Shown here one piece after another: positions 26,201-33,784 of a stretch of DNA of 64,000 nucleotides. The notes below the pieces were generated by a model. The model was given only the letters and a program-made list of their open reading frames with translations. It ran no database searches and had not been told where the DNA came from. The position numbers and the translations under genes are program-made. This DNA comes from Macquaria australasica (lineage: Eukaryota > Chordata > Actinopteri > Centrarchiformes > Percichthyidae): the NCBI GenBank assembly GCA_005408345.1, contig SEMN01000352.1, forward strand, positions 1-64,000, given 5' to 3'. How positions within the stretch are numbered: position 1 is the first letter of the stretch; each line of letters starts with the position of its first letter.

Positions 26201-27141
26201 GGTTACCAGGTTGTGAAAAATGCCTGGTATTTATTATTTTTGTTTAGTAGTAATATATTTATTTACGGTGGTAAATTATTAATATATAGGCTACACATGG
26301 ACGTCTCGCTTTTTAATAAGCAACATAAAGCATTAGTAAATTATTTATTAGCCATTAATAAAGCAATTAGTTTTTGCTTTACAAAGGATGCCTTATTAAA
26401 GTGGTGCCAAAAAAGTAGTGTATGGATCTATTTCCCCCCATAGTCCACATTTTGACTTTCACCTCTTAACTACTAACAATTTAAGAGACAGAGTGCAAAT
26501 TCCTCTATGCAGGCTATGTAATAGTTGGATATGTATAACAGAGCTCCCTTACTTTCTTACGGAATTCCTTACACATGGAAAACCTACCGAACAACTATAT
26601 TTTCTACATATTGAAAACAAATAGATTGTGTTATATATTTGCAATGTTTTGTGGAATATATCAAATTAGTAATGCAATAAATTGAAGAATAGCCTATTTT
26701 TCATAATAATTAAGAGATTAATGATTAAGAAAACTGGAGTCTGTTTTTTTGTTTGTTTTTGTTTTTTTTTTTGTTTTTTTGACAAATGTGTTTTTGAGTG
26801 TATTACATTGGTTAAACATTTCAATATGTCACTGTTCGTTCCTTGTTTGTTGTCGGTCTTGGTTAGACTTTATCTGCACCTCTGGACCCTACTTATACAG
26901 TAGACTATGTTAACATTCATATTCCCTCTGCGAGCATCTTTCTGGTTGTTCGCTCAGAGTGCCTACCGTCGGTGAAGACTGCCCTCATCTTGAGGTAGCT
27001 GCTGGTCAGCCGGATGATGGAGGCCTTGTCCAGCTGGGAGGTGATGGCGGCCGGCAGAGGCAGCAGCTTCGCCAGCTCATAAAACTCTCCGTTCTCTTTC
27101 TCTCTCCGCGTCTTCGCCGCGTTCTTGCATTTTTCCTTCAT
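4355..27141 (-). CDS. sim2: sim2, single-minded homolog 2 (bHLH-PAS transcription factor), 3' end outside window
   Basis: Ten coding exons on the minus strand join in phase to 492 codons: 27141-26967, 16831-16749, 11135-11046, 10793-10685, 9389-9304, 8024-7825, 7491-7385, 6712-6565, 6468-6315 and 4679-4355. Order of domains: bHLH (about 1-53), PAS-A (about 77-147), PAS-B (about 218-290), PAC region, then a Ser/Pro-rich C-terminus. SIM2 rather than SIM1 is indicated by KNAAKTRREKENGEF (SIM1 has AARTRREKENSEF), FVFVVASDGKIMYIS and PSDHDEMTAVL. Known SIM2 pairs with ARNT/ARNT2 and acts mostly as a nuclear repressor in neural and muscle development. The last exon or exons (about 150-200 residues in relatives) are missing to the left. 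Introns are swollen by transposons; intron 1 is 10.1 kb. Confidence 0.93.
4974..5608. repeat. TTAA-flanked palindromic MITE in sim2 intron 9
   Basis: The left end reads TTAAAGGACAGGTTAACATT. The right end, reversed, reads TTAAAGGAAAGGTTCACATT. The ends therefore form terminal inverted repeats inside a TTAA site, as for Kolobok or piggyBac-like non-autonomous elements. The arms are also inverted copies of each other (GGGGACAAAATCCACA near 5140 against TGTGGATTTTGTCCCCC near 5470). A second, less complete copy is at 51410-51710. No coding capacity. Confidence 0.75.
6315..6468 (-). CDS. sim2: sim2 exon 9
   Basis: 154 bases; acceptor GCACACAG, donor CTGAG|GTGGGA (a weak donor). Encodes DIECKELQLSEDQSR, a variable stretch, then VKMKTKLRAAPYPE (334-384). 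KMKTKLR with PYP at the end matches the SIM2 KTKLRTNPYP segment. Confidence 0.9.
6565..6712 (-). CDS. sim2: sim2 exon 8: PAS-B end and PAC motif
   Basis: 148 bases; acceptor CTGTAG, donor CTCAC|GTGAGT. Encodes LVKGQVTTKYYRML, SKHGGWVWVQSYAT and SRSSRPHCIVSVNYVL (285-332). The donor overlaps a perfect CTCACGTGAG palindrome (E-box core), probably coincidence since both halves are fixed by coding and splicing needs. Confidence 0.96.
7385..7491 (-). CDS. sim2: sim2 exon 7: PAS-B
   Basis: 107 bases; acceptor GAGCTAG, donor TTAT|GTGAGT. Completes Arg248 and encodes VAELTGYEPQDLIEK then TLYHHVHTCDVFHLRYAHHL (249-283). A C-rich run (7320-7329) lies just downstream in the intron. Confidence 0.96.
7825..8024 (-). 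CDS. sim2: sim2 exon 6: PAS linker and PAS-B start
   Basis: 200 bases; acceptor TCCCAG, donor GAG|GTAGGA. Encodes VIHCSGYLKVRQYMM through VGLVAVGHSLPPSG and IKLHSNMFMFRASLD to FKLIFLDT (residues 182-247). It is fully open and matches the SIM family along its length. Confidence 0.95.
9304..9389 (-). CDS. sim2: sim2 exon 5
   Basis: 86 bases; acceptor GTGACAG, donor AAG|GTAGGT. Completes codon 153 (Glu) and encodes YEIERSFFLRMKC then VLAKRNAGLTCGGYK (residues 154-181), nearly invariant among SIM proteins. Confidence 0.96.
10685..10793 (-). CDS. sim2: sim2 exon 4: PAS-A end
   Basis: 109 bases, phase 0 in and phase 1 out; acceptor CTGCAG, donor CCAG|GTACTT. Encodes VELTGNSIFEYIHP then SDHDEMTAVL (residues 117-152). 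The tail GLCQPPHHHFSP differs from the usual TAHQP-HHH form, so this PAS-A to linker segment is divergent. Confidence 0.94.
11046..11135 (-). CDS. sim2: sim2 exon 3: PAS-A start
   Basis: 90 bases, phase 0 both sides. Acceptor CCTCAG, donor CAG|GTAAGA. Encodes TLDGFVFVVASDGK followed by IMYISETASVHLGLSQ (residues 87-116), the first half of PAS-A. ASDGK is the SIM2 form. Confidence 0.96.
11420..12325 (+). mobile_element. Tc1-like transposon copy 1, internally deleted
   Basis: The ends TACACCAATCAGCCATAAC and (reversed) TACACCGATCAGCCAAAAC form Tc1 terminal inverted repeats at a TA site. Inside, the N-terminal HTH part (MGKRKDVSDFDKG, QSISKTAALEGCS, 11565-11700) is joined by a deletion directly to the DDE part. 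That part covers RFLLHHVDGQVRVRR, LFQQDNAPCHT and a degenerate NLNPIEHLWDVLDKQV (11720-12180). A stop and frameshifts follow. It is non-autonomous and lies in sim2 intron 2. Confidence 0.9.
14305..15188 (+). mobile_element. Tc1-like transposon copy 2, 5' truncated
   Basis: Begins abruptly inside the HTH region (near VVSTYQKWSKERKP) and runs through the DDE domain to a right inverted repeat ending GGCTGATCGG at 15187. Catalytic motifs seen: WSDESHFLLHH, FQQDNAPCHT (second Asp) and PDLNPMEHLW (Glu). One frameshift near 14835 splits the reading frame into 14316-14843 and 14891-15180. A (TA)n plus GATGAT microsatellite follows at once. It is in sim2 intron 2. Confidence 0.9.
15189..15248. repeat. 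(TA)n and (GAT)n microsatellite
   Basis: About 17 TA units followed directly by about eight GAT units. It abuts the right end of Tc1 copy 2, so it probably grew from the TA insertion site. Confidence 0.95.
16749..16831 (-). CDS. sim2: sim2 exon 2: bHLH-PAS linker
   Basis: 83 bases, phase 1 in and phase 0 out, between CTGTAG and the donor CAA|GTCAGT. Encodes LGDGWGQPARLSPLD and SMAKELGSHLLQ (residues 60-86), very close to the SIM2 linker. Intron 1 upstream is 10.1 kb; intron 2 downstream is 5.6 kb and holds two Tc1 copies. Confidence 0.95.
17207..17249. repeat. TA-rich microsatellite
   Basis: Interrupted TATG/TATA run in sim2 intron 1. Confidence 0.8.
18130..18310 (+). repeat. Left subterminal repeat array of the transposon
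   Basis: About nine units mixing ACAACATTACACAAAACACA and ACATTTCAGAAAACACA forms. It is the mirror image of the longer right array. Confidence 0.9.
18385..19640 (+). pseudogene. SWIM zinc finger / YqaJ-type protein remnants of the transposon
   Basis: Three blocks on the plus strand. (1) 18385-18504, with SLPKIRIADVVSLADKF, like the N-terminus of fish SWIM-YqaJ proteins. (2) 19150-19305, reading SAAGRSLCNHLVAILF and QTAHFSTLGTKNVPAAL, the C-x-H part of a SWIM zinc finger. (3) About 19430-19540, reading FQQYAETFDVYVLPRG and LIIHVDASHLGASPDDTSE, the YqaJ exonuclease core (GASPD motif). Stops and frame changes separate and follow the blocks, and the DNA after them is replaced by a nested MITE. 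The family includes lambda-type exonucleases; this copy cannot make the enzyme. Confidence 0.65.
19705..20223. repeat. hAT-type MITE nested inside the transposon
   Basis: Typical fish hAT MITE sequence: TTTAAGTAAAAATAC, TTCATTCAAAATCCTAC and AATGTACTTAGAGAATC on the left, CTACTTGAGGTGGAGC in the middle, and ACTTGAGTAAATGTAC to CAACCACTG at the right end. The left terminal CAGTGGTGG is not preserved. It interrupts the SWIM/YqaJ element, so it is younger. Confidence 0.75.
20710..20929 (-). pseudogene. Minus-strand coding-like segment of the transposon with a perfect hairpin
   Basis: Reading leftwards from 20921 the frame starts MDFVHKKRRG. After one frame change near the AAAGAAGT stretch it reads RSGCDVDETVADETEC then VDAAVLVQDLDDCRPTQ, ending at a strong donor-like CAGG|GTGAGT at 20718. 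The acidic CDVDETV-type stretch resembles linker sequence ahead of a transposase domain, but no transposase core was found. A 20-bp perfect hairpin (20868-20912) interrupts it. I infer a lost transposase gene facing the SWIM/YqaJ gene. Confidence 0.35.
21165..21602 (-). repeat. Right subterminal repeat array of the transposon
   Basis: About 22 units of the type GAAATGTCGTTGTGTTTTCT or GTAATGTTGTTGTGTTTTGT, inverted relative to the left array. Open frames on the minus strand here (such as 21573-21145) are only the repeat read through. Confidence 0.92.
21618..24840. other. sim2 intron 1, no gene recognised
   Basis: AT-rich intronic sequence. Around 23840-24150 there are short matches to hAT-MITE ends (AGTAAAAGTACAGAAG; CAGTGCTTGAGTAAATA), a probable decayed MITE. 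At 24845-24905 there is a (GTTT)n stretch. No open frame with protein-like content was seen. Confidence 0.5.
24845..24905. repeat. (TTTG)n microsatellite
   Basis: Seven or more GTTT units followed by degenerate T-rich copies. Confidence 0.9.
25040..25880. promoter_or_regulatory. Candidate conserved regulatory region in sim2 intron 1
   Basis: This stretch lacks recognisable repeats, is less AT-rich than its flanks and keeps CpGs (for example GGCCGGTAGG, CCCGCGGC, TGGCCCGGCCATAAAAGGCCG). It also has several homeobox-type TAAT cores (ATTAATGC, CATAATTAATCC, CCTAATGAAATAATTC). It lies 1.1-1.9 kb upstream of the intron side of exon 1, where developmental genes often hold enhancers. This is inference from composition only. 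Confidence 0.3.
26967..27141 (-). CDS. sim2: sim2 exon 1: bHLH domain
   Basis: Encodes residues 1-58 plus the first base of codon 59. The start MKEKCKNAAK is chosen because SIM proteins begin MKEK. The frame stays open upstream to 27219, but that part is unlike the family. Basic region KNAAKTRREKEN, helix 1 EFYELAKLLPLP, helix 2 SQLDKASIIRLTSSYL. The donor is G|GTAGGC. The exon ends AVFTDG, where relatives have AVFPEG or similar. Confidence 0.95.
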
Positions 27142-27600
27142 TTCTGGAAGTTTTAGATAAATTATTCTTGCATGAAAGTAAGTCTCAGCTGAGCGTTTTC
27201 CCATAGACTCATGTAACAAATACAGTTATGTCACTGAGAGATGAAAAATCGCTCCCCTAGCATCCCTAATGTCCAGATTCCTTCCTATTTATATATTTTA
27301 AAAAAAACTTGAAATGACGAGCAGGACGATATCTTAATCCAACAGACCAGGCTATTTCACCAGCCGCCCAACGCACTCAGAAAATAACAAGGAATAACTG
27401 CACATGTCCGAACCATCCTTGTTAAAGCTTTGTTCAACTCTTTAGCTTCACCTGTTCCACAGTAACAGCAGACAAAGTTGCAGAAAACCCGGCGCTGAAC
27501 GCCACGTCCACTTCACGGTGTTTTCACGGTGCTGTCAGATGTTCTGGACATCGACATCGACCTCGTGCGCCGAAAAGAAAAAGCAAATCGAACACTAGCA
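27142..27600 (-). promoter_or_regulatory. sim2 5' region (5' UTR and probable promoter)
   Basis: Sequence upstream of the MKEK start on the minus strand. A CpG-richer part at 27480-27580 (ACGCCACGTCCACTTCACG; CGACATCGACCTCGTGCGCC) is the best promoter candidate. No TATA box is evident at a fixed distance. A non-coding first exon cannot be excluded. Confidence 0.35.
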
Positions 27601-27683
27601 GAAATTAGATGCGTGTTGTAATCCAGTATAGGGCAGCAGAACGCAAGCGAACTGAACTGGTCTGAAAACCCCTCAGACAAGGA

Positions 27684-27713
27684 TCTGTCTGTCTGTCTGT
27701 CAGGCTGTCTGTC

Positions 27714-27783
<70 letters not shown>

Positions 27784-27801
27784 ATGTGTGTGTGTGTACG
27801 T
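27684..27801. repeat. (CTGT)n, (CT)n and (GT)n compound microsatellite
   Basis: GTCT units, then about 14 CT units, then about 17 GT units with interruptions. Confidence 0.97.
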
Positions 27802-28403
27802 GTGTTTGATTGTGTGTAAGCACTACCACAAACTGCTCGTCTACACTAATTACACTATGGCTATACTCTGTACAATATTTACAGCTATATTCAGAAAAAC
27901 AATTCAACAAATACAAGACTTAAAAGGTTTTTTGTTTGAATAATACTCTTAACTTTAACTTGCTGAGGTGTGTCAGCTGTATGGCTCCTACACAGCTTCA
28001 TTATTTCTTTATTAAATTTATGTAACCATGATTCGTAGGCATTTAAATGGTAGGAGGGCTCTTGAAGAATCTTAAATACAAAAGTACACAAAAGACTCCT
28101 TTTCCGGAGTTCCGGTGGGTGTAGGGATTGACTCATAAGTCACCGGCTAAGCGTCGTTGTGTTAGTGTTCCCCAGAGAACGAGAGGGCCGCCTCTATGCA
28201 ACTACTTGTTGCTGAGATGAAGGCTCTGACTGTTGTCTGTGCCTATGAACTGAACAGCAGTCTGAAGTATCTGACCTTCTTGGAGTCGCCCTGGACAGGG
28301 CCTCCCTAACCTTTAGTTCATAGGTCGATGATCAACTTTGTGGTGATATCATCAGATCTGCAGCTTTATGTCTTATATAGTCACTGGAGGGAAAATGTTC
28401 CTC

Positions 28404-28447
<44 letters not shown>

Positions 28448-29815
28448 TCAGCATATACTGTAAATAAGCAGCATATGAAAAGTACTTATTTGAGCGAATA
28501 CATTTAACCAATTATCACTTTGTCTCATAAAATGTTTTATTGTCACTTATTGACAAAATGTCTTTGATCTATTCTATTCTTGATCTACTTTGTGACATTG
28601 TAGAGTAGTTTTGTATTTTATTTCATCACTACATTCTGACATTTAACTAACACAGTTTTGTTAATCACGTCTGTGGTTTAGAGTATATGAGCTGGATAGT
28701 CACTGGAGGAAAAATGTTCCTCGCACTCCTAAAGGCAGCTTTCATAAGAGTGTAATCAGTCCATTTATTTGCATTGGCTGTAATAGTCTGGCTATCACTT
28801 TCTGCATGGCTGTCAGTGTTGATGGATGAACATTGCTCTGGCTGTAGAAGGAAAATCTTACCACAGGACTCACGGTGGACATTTGAATCTGCGCTTGTAG
28901 ATTCTCTGAGTGCTCTCAACAAGTGGAGGTGCAATTGTTTTTTTGTTGTTGTTTTGGATGTCAGTACTGTACATTTCTGCAATATAATCTTAGGTGCCAG
29001 TGTAGTGGTTACACCTAAAACACGTCTCAATATAATGTAATTCAATTCAACTGGAGCACACACTACACTATAACCTCCAAAATAACCACAGAGTTGAATT
29101 GGCAATCCAAACATTATAAAAGTCAGACAGTTGCTGTTGTATTGGATTACATCAAATAGTACAGCTGTACCTAATAAACTGGTAACTGTGTGCAAAGGAG
29201 AACATTTAAAAAGTTGACAATGGGGTGACATGTTTGAGGTGGATGGTCATTTATTACCTGTGCTACTAGTTAGGGTAACGTGCTAGGCACAGATTTCTGT
29301 AAGAGAGACCAACTTACATACTATTGATACAGTATGTGGATTGTCAGTTTTCTTTATGGCGCTGTCTTTATCAACAATAATGGTGTCAAGTACAGTTGCT
29401 GATGAAACAAAAATCAGCACAATGAATTTAGGACACTGAAACAAACAAACAGTGCCCGAGGAAGAGCATTCTATTGTAGTGGTAAAACTGTTTTTGCATT
29501 GAGAGCTTAAATTGTGCTGACTTTATTGTTCCAATTATTACGCATGTTCAGACAAGTGCCCTGTTTACTTTTTTTAGGATGTACATGTTTGGTTTTCTGT
29601 GCTTAAGTGTGAAATCCATCTACAGCACTCCATGTTTGAAATAAAACAGATTATTTCCAGTTCAATACAATGTGTGTGGCAAAGCTGGGTGATATAGCTA
29701 AAAACTAATATATCAATACTTGTAAAATGTAAGCCTTTTAACATCATACAATATATACTACAAGGCTAAGACATAATGCATGTTATTAAAAAATAAATAA
29801 ATTTAACAAAGATAT
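27802..29815. other. Intergenic, no gene recognised
   Basis: Between the sim2 5' region and L2 copy B. It holds a (TA)n run at 28410-28442 and a direct repeat of about 30 bp (TAGTCACTGGAGG-AAAATGTTCCTC at 28377 and 28696). A 188-codon minus-strand frame (29231-28665) and an 88-codon plus-strand frame overlap it. Neither resembles a known protein, so I do not call them genes. Confidence 0.45.
28410..28442. repeat. (TA)n microsatellite
   Basis: Uninterrupted TA units, flanked on both sides by related sequence. Confidence 0.95.
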
Positions 29816-31610
29816 CACATCACATTCTATTACAGAGACTAGAACATTTAATTGGCATTAAAGGCACCGCACTAAGCTGGTTTAAATCCTATTTATCAGA
29901 TCGATATCAGTTTGTACACGTTAATGATGAATCCTCTATGCACGCCAAAGTTAGTCACGGAGTTCCACAAGGTTCTGTGCTTGGACCAATTCTATTTACC
30001 TTGTATATGCTTCCTTTAGGCAATATTATTAGGAAGCACTCCATAAATTTTCATTGTTATGCAGATGATACCCAATTGTATTTATCTATCAAGCCAGATG
30101 AAACCAATCAATTAGCTAAACTTCAGGCATGCCTTAAGGACATAAAGGCCTGGATGACCTGCAATTTTCTGATGTTAAACTCAGACAAAACCGAAGTTAT
30201 TGTACTTGGCCCCGAACACCTTCGAAACACATTATCTAAAGATAGTTTCTCTAGATGGCATTGCCCTGGCCTCCAGCGAAACCGTAAGGAATCTTGAGTT
30301 ATCTTTGATCAGGATATGTCCTTTAACTCCCAAATAAAACAAACTTCAAGAACTGCCTTTTTTCATTTACGTAACATTGCAAAAATCAGGCACATCCTAT
30401 CTCAAAAAGATGCAGAAAAACTAGTCCATGCATTTGTTACGTCTAGGCTGGACTATTGCAACTCTATTATCAGGCTGCCCCAATAAATCCCTTAAGACTC
30501 TCCAGCTGATTCAGAATGCTGCGGCACGTTTACTGACAAGAACCAGAAAAAGAGAACATATTTCTCCAATATTAGCTTCTCTACACTGGCTCCCTGTATA
30601 AATCCAGAATAGAATTTAAATCCTTCTCTCACCTTCTTCAAAGCCCTAAATGGTCAGGCAAATTGTCATATCTTAAAAGAGTCACATAAAAATCTCTATT
30701 ACCCCAATAGAGTTCAAGCCCCAGAATGCAGGTGGGTTCCTGTGGGTTCCTAGAGTTCTGTGGTAGAATGGGGAGCCAGAGCCTTCAGCTATCAAGCTCC
30801 TTCCTGTGAAACTAAAATCTCCAGTTTAGGTGTGATATGAGCCAACTCCTCCTCACACATTTAAGTAGGCTTAAGACTTTCCTCTTTGATAAAGCTTATA
30901 GTAGGCTGGGACTCAGGTGACCCCTGAGCCACCCCCTTAGTTATGCTGCTATAGGCCTAGACTGCCGGGGACTTCCTATGATGCACTGAGCTCCTTTCTC
31001 CTCCTCTTCCTCTCCATCTGTACGCCCTCATATCCCATCAATGCTTGTTATTAATTCAACTTCTTCCCGTAGTTGTGTGCTTTCTCTCCTCTCTCTCTCT
31101 CTCCCCCCTTCTGTTGCTTTCTGCAGGTGTTTCTGCCTCTGGAGCTGTGGAGGTCTGGGTCTGTGGTTGCTGCCGCCTGCTGCCCCCGTGCTCCTGCTCT
31201 GCACCCGCTGATGCTATTGCTGTTGTTGCTGTTATTAGTATTGCTATTATAATGTTGCTCTTAGTGTTGTTTCTGTTGGTGTTAACATCAATGCCATTAC
31301 CATATCTATGCTGTATTGAGCTGCTGTATGTTCTCTTTCCTCCTGCTCTCTCTCTCCCGCTCCCCCCTTCCCCCTTCAACCCAACCGGTCGAGGCAGATG
31401 ACCGCCCACCTTGAGCCTGGTTCTGCTCGAGGTTTCTACCTGTTAAAAGGGAGTTTTTCCTTGCCACTGTCGCATAGTGCTTGCTCATGGTGGGAACTGT
31501 TGGGTCTCTGTAAATATAAAGAGTCGGTCTAGACTTGCTCTATTCGAAAAAGTGCCCTGAGATAACTTTGTTATGATATGGCGCTATATAAATAAAACTG
31601 AATTGAATTG
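29816..31610 (+). mobile_element. L2/Maui LINE, copy B (5' truncated)
   Basis: Starts inside the RT at CATCACATTCTATTACAGAG and runs to the TATAAATAAAACTGAATTG tail. RT motifs VPQGSVLGPILF and CYADDTQLYLS are intact (29938-30240). Frameshifts follow near 30243, 30290 and 30465, with heavy indel decay at 30600-30860. A 5' truncation of this kind is usual for LINE retrotransposition. Confidence 0.92.
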
Positions 31611-31661
31611 ATAATTTAACACAGGGTTGTACAATAAAATGAAAGTTGTAGCTCCCTTCAC

Positions 31662-31687
31662 ACTACACACACACACACACACACACA
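31662..31687. repeat. (CA)n microsatellite
   Basis: Twelve or so CA units shortly after the L2 copy B tail. Confidence 0.95.
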
Positions 31688-32371
31688 GAGCACAAATGTT
31701 TGAGACATTTTAGATCAAATACTTTATTAGAATAGAATAAAAATAAAAACATTATATTGCAAACGCCAAGATTTGCCAATATTGTTTTCAATACGTCACT
31801 GAATTCAGTCAGGGATTTTGCAGAGGAAAGGCCACATGTTGAGTCAGTATTGCTCATTCAAATACTGTATTCAGTCTTTCTTCCAACCTGTTCTCAACAT
31901 GCTGCGCTGCACCAGTTTTGTGCTACGTCCGATGGTCTCCAGAATACTAAAATGAGTTGGTCACACCCAGGTGTGCCAGGAGATTGCACTTGTGTGTTCG
32001 TCCAGTTTCAGAAAGAAATGGGGCCAGTTTTGTTGCTCTCAGCGTTTCATGTCAGTGTCCCTGGTTGCTTTCTACCAGTGGGGGGCAATAAAGAGGCAGG
32101 TCTTAAAAACCTACACAGAGTGTCTTTAACCTGTGTTTTCATTTAGACAGTGGTACCTCATCTTGCATGAAGTCATGTCTGGTCGATTCAGCTGAGACGT
32201 CTTCTGTTCTACAACTGGCACTGTTACCTAAAGTATTAAAGGTGCTGATGATTCTGAAAGCTGCCACTGGCCTTGATTATTTTAACTACATACATATTTC
32301 ATGAACTGAACATTTAGAGAAAATCATACTTTTTATAAAATGTATTTCTTTTGGATTGAAAATGACAGATT

Positions 32372-32548
32372 AGGTTTCTACCTGTTAAAAGGGAGTTTTT
32401 CCTTGCCACTGTCGCATAGTGCTTGCTCATGGTGGGAACTGTTGGGTCTCTGTAAATATAAAGAGTCGGTCTAGACCTGCTCTATTCGAAAAAGTGCCCT
32501 GAGATAACTTTGTTATGATATGGCGCTATATAAATAAAAACTGAATTG
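32372..32548 (+). mobile_element. L2 3' tail fragment, copy D
   Basis: Only the last 177 bases of L2 (GGTTTCTACCTGTTAAAAGG to ATAAATAAAAACTGAATTG). It is almost identical to the tails of copies A and B, so the insertion is fairly recent and strongly 5' truncated. It abuts the position where the V exon of the orphan leader 32707-32749 should be. Confidence 0.93.
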
Positions 32549-32706
32549 TTCATGAGGCTGAGAGGAGAAGACAGTGGAAAATATCAAGTGTACAGTGTTA
32601 CTCTGTGGACAGAAACAGCTCAACTGTTCAGAGATTTTTTGCTCTGAACTCAAGTTTACATAAATCTTTAGAAAATAATAAAGAACTGTTGTGCTTTCTA
32701 TCTTAC

Positions 32707-32749
32707 CAAAGAAAAGAGCAGCAAGAATAATCCACAGCCAATGTTCCAT
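32707..32749 (-). pseudogene. Orphan T-cell receptor V leader exon
   Basis: Minus strand ATG, 14 codons reading MEHWLWIILAALFF, then G|GTAAGA: the classic length and donor phase of a TCR/Ig V leader exon (L-PART1). An acceptor-like CTCCTCTCAG is found at about 32565-32556, but the following V exon is absent. The L2 tail (32548-32372) begins right there, and no V framework follows. I infer a TRAV/TRDV pseudogene cut by or lost around the L2 insertion. Confidence 0.6.
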
Positions 32750-32977
32750 CTGTACAACAAGGTTTAAATCAACAGGAGAAACTAGCTGATGTTCAACATT
32801 CAGTCTGAGAATTGTTCTCTTCACAGCAGCACTTATTATTGACAGAATGGTTGAACACAGTGCAGAAGTAGTGCACCGCCTACTTGATAATGTCGCCCTC
32901 TAGTGGAGGTAAAAAGTTGAGTACAACAGTGTGGAAAAACGGCTTCCAGCAGCTTGTCAGTGTGTCAGCTTGTGTAC

Positions 32978-33417
32978 TCAGTAGTACAGAGCAGAGTCTG
33001 TCACTGCAGCAGAGGAGATCTGCAGATCCATCTGGGTTTTATCTTTACTCACTTTAACAGACAGTCCAGAGATTGGATCTTTTAATTTTGTTCCTGTTCC
33101 TAAATGAGAGATGAGGAACTCTGGTGGTTTTCCTGGATATTGTCGATACCAGAAGAAATTATCACCACCAGTTGCTTGTTTGGATTATTTGTAGGACAGA
33201 GTAACAGTGCTGCCTTCTAAACTGGACTCTTCATCCTTGTCTGGAGTGAGTTCTTCACAGCTGACACCTAAAGGAGAAAATAACTCTTATATCATATTAC
33301 AAAATTAATTCAGTCAACACATTCAGAAAACATTGGAATTGAACTTGCAAAAGTTAACAAACCTTTTAGAGTGTGTAGTAACATCAGAGAAGACACACAG
33401 TGATGCAGTGACAGCAT
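32978..33417 (-). pseudogene. TRAV: TCR alpha/delta V segment pseudogene (V1)
   Basis: Leader exon 33417-33363 (MLSLHHCVSSLMLLHTLK, donor AAAAG|GTTTG) and V exon from 33267 (acceptor CTTTAG). The V exon reads GVSCEELTPDKDEESS, EGSTVTLSYK, stop, SKQATGGDNFFWYRQYPG, and later DLQISSAAVTDSALYY, stop. The first stop is in CDR1; the second replaces the conserved second cysteine of YYC. No usable RSS follows; only a CACACTG-like heptamer is seen. It is close in sequence to V2 (36091) and V4 (40528), so it is one of a recently duplicated subfamily. Confidence 0.85.
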
Positions 33418-33419
33418 GT

Positions 33420-33576
33420 TGAATAAAGGTAATGTTTATGTTTGTGTATTGATTTCTGCTGAATATGGAAGTTCCTCTCTCTTCTATAGTTCAGTAAGAG
33501 CTTAGCTCCTCCCTGAAACTCTCCGTCTCCTTGTTGCTCTGTATTTTCACTTCTCTCAGTTCCTCTTCCTCCTGGT
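33420..33576 (-). promoter_or_regulatory. Conserved V-segment upstream block (V1 copy)
   Basis: Shares about 150 bp with the regions upstream of V2 (36549-36700) and V4 (40822-40975), containing AGGGAGGAGCTAAGC and GAGGAACTTCC (ETS-like) on the minus strand. Its position just 5' of the leader suits a V promoter. The common origin by duplication alone could also explain the similarity. Confidence 0.4.
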
Positions 33577-33784
33577 TAACAGACTGGTAGCTGCATTTTG
33601 TACCAGCTGGGAAGAAGCTGGGGGGTGGGAAGTCTTTTTTTGGTGTGTGTGATTTCTTCATAACATGAGTTACAGAAAGGTATCTGAGATGATTTAAATG
33701 ATCATAGAGGATCACAGTACATCTTAAGTCAGCAGATAATGAAAGAAAAGCTCAATATAGAATTTTATACCTTGAGTAAAAATA

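Noticed and set aside
27605..27916. Frame through His/Thr and Arg/Glu repeats
   Set aside because: Microsatellite translation.
28665..29231. 188-codon open frame on the minus strand
   Set aside because: Composition and sequence do not resemble any protein I know, there are no domain motifs, and an 88-codon frame overlaps on the other strand. Chance opening is more likely.
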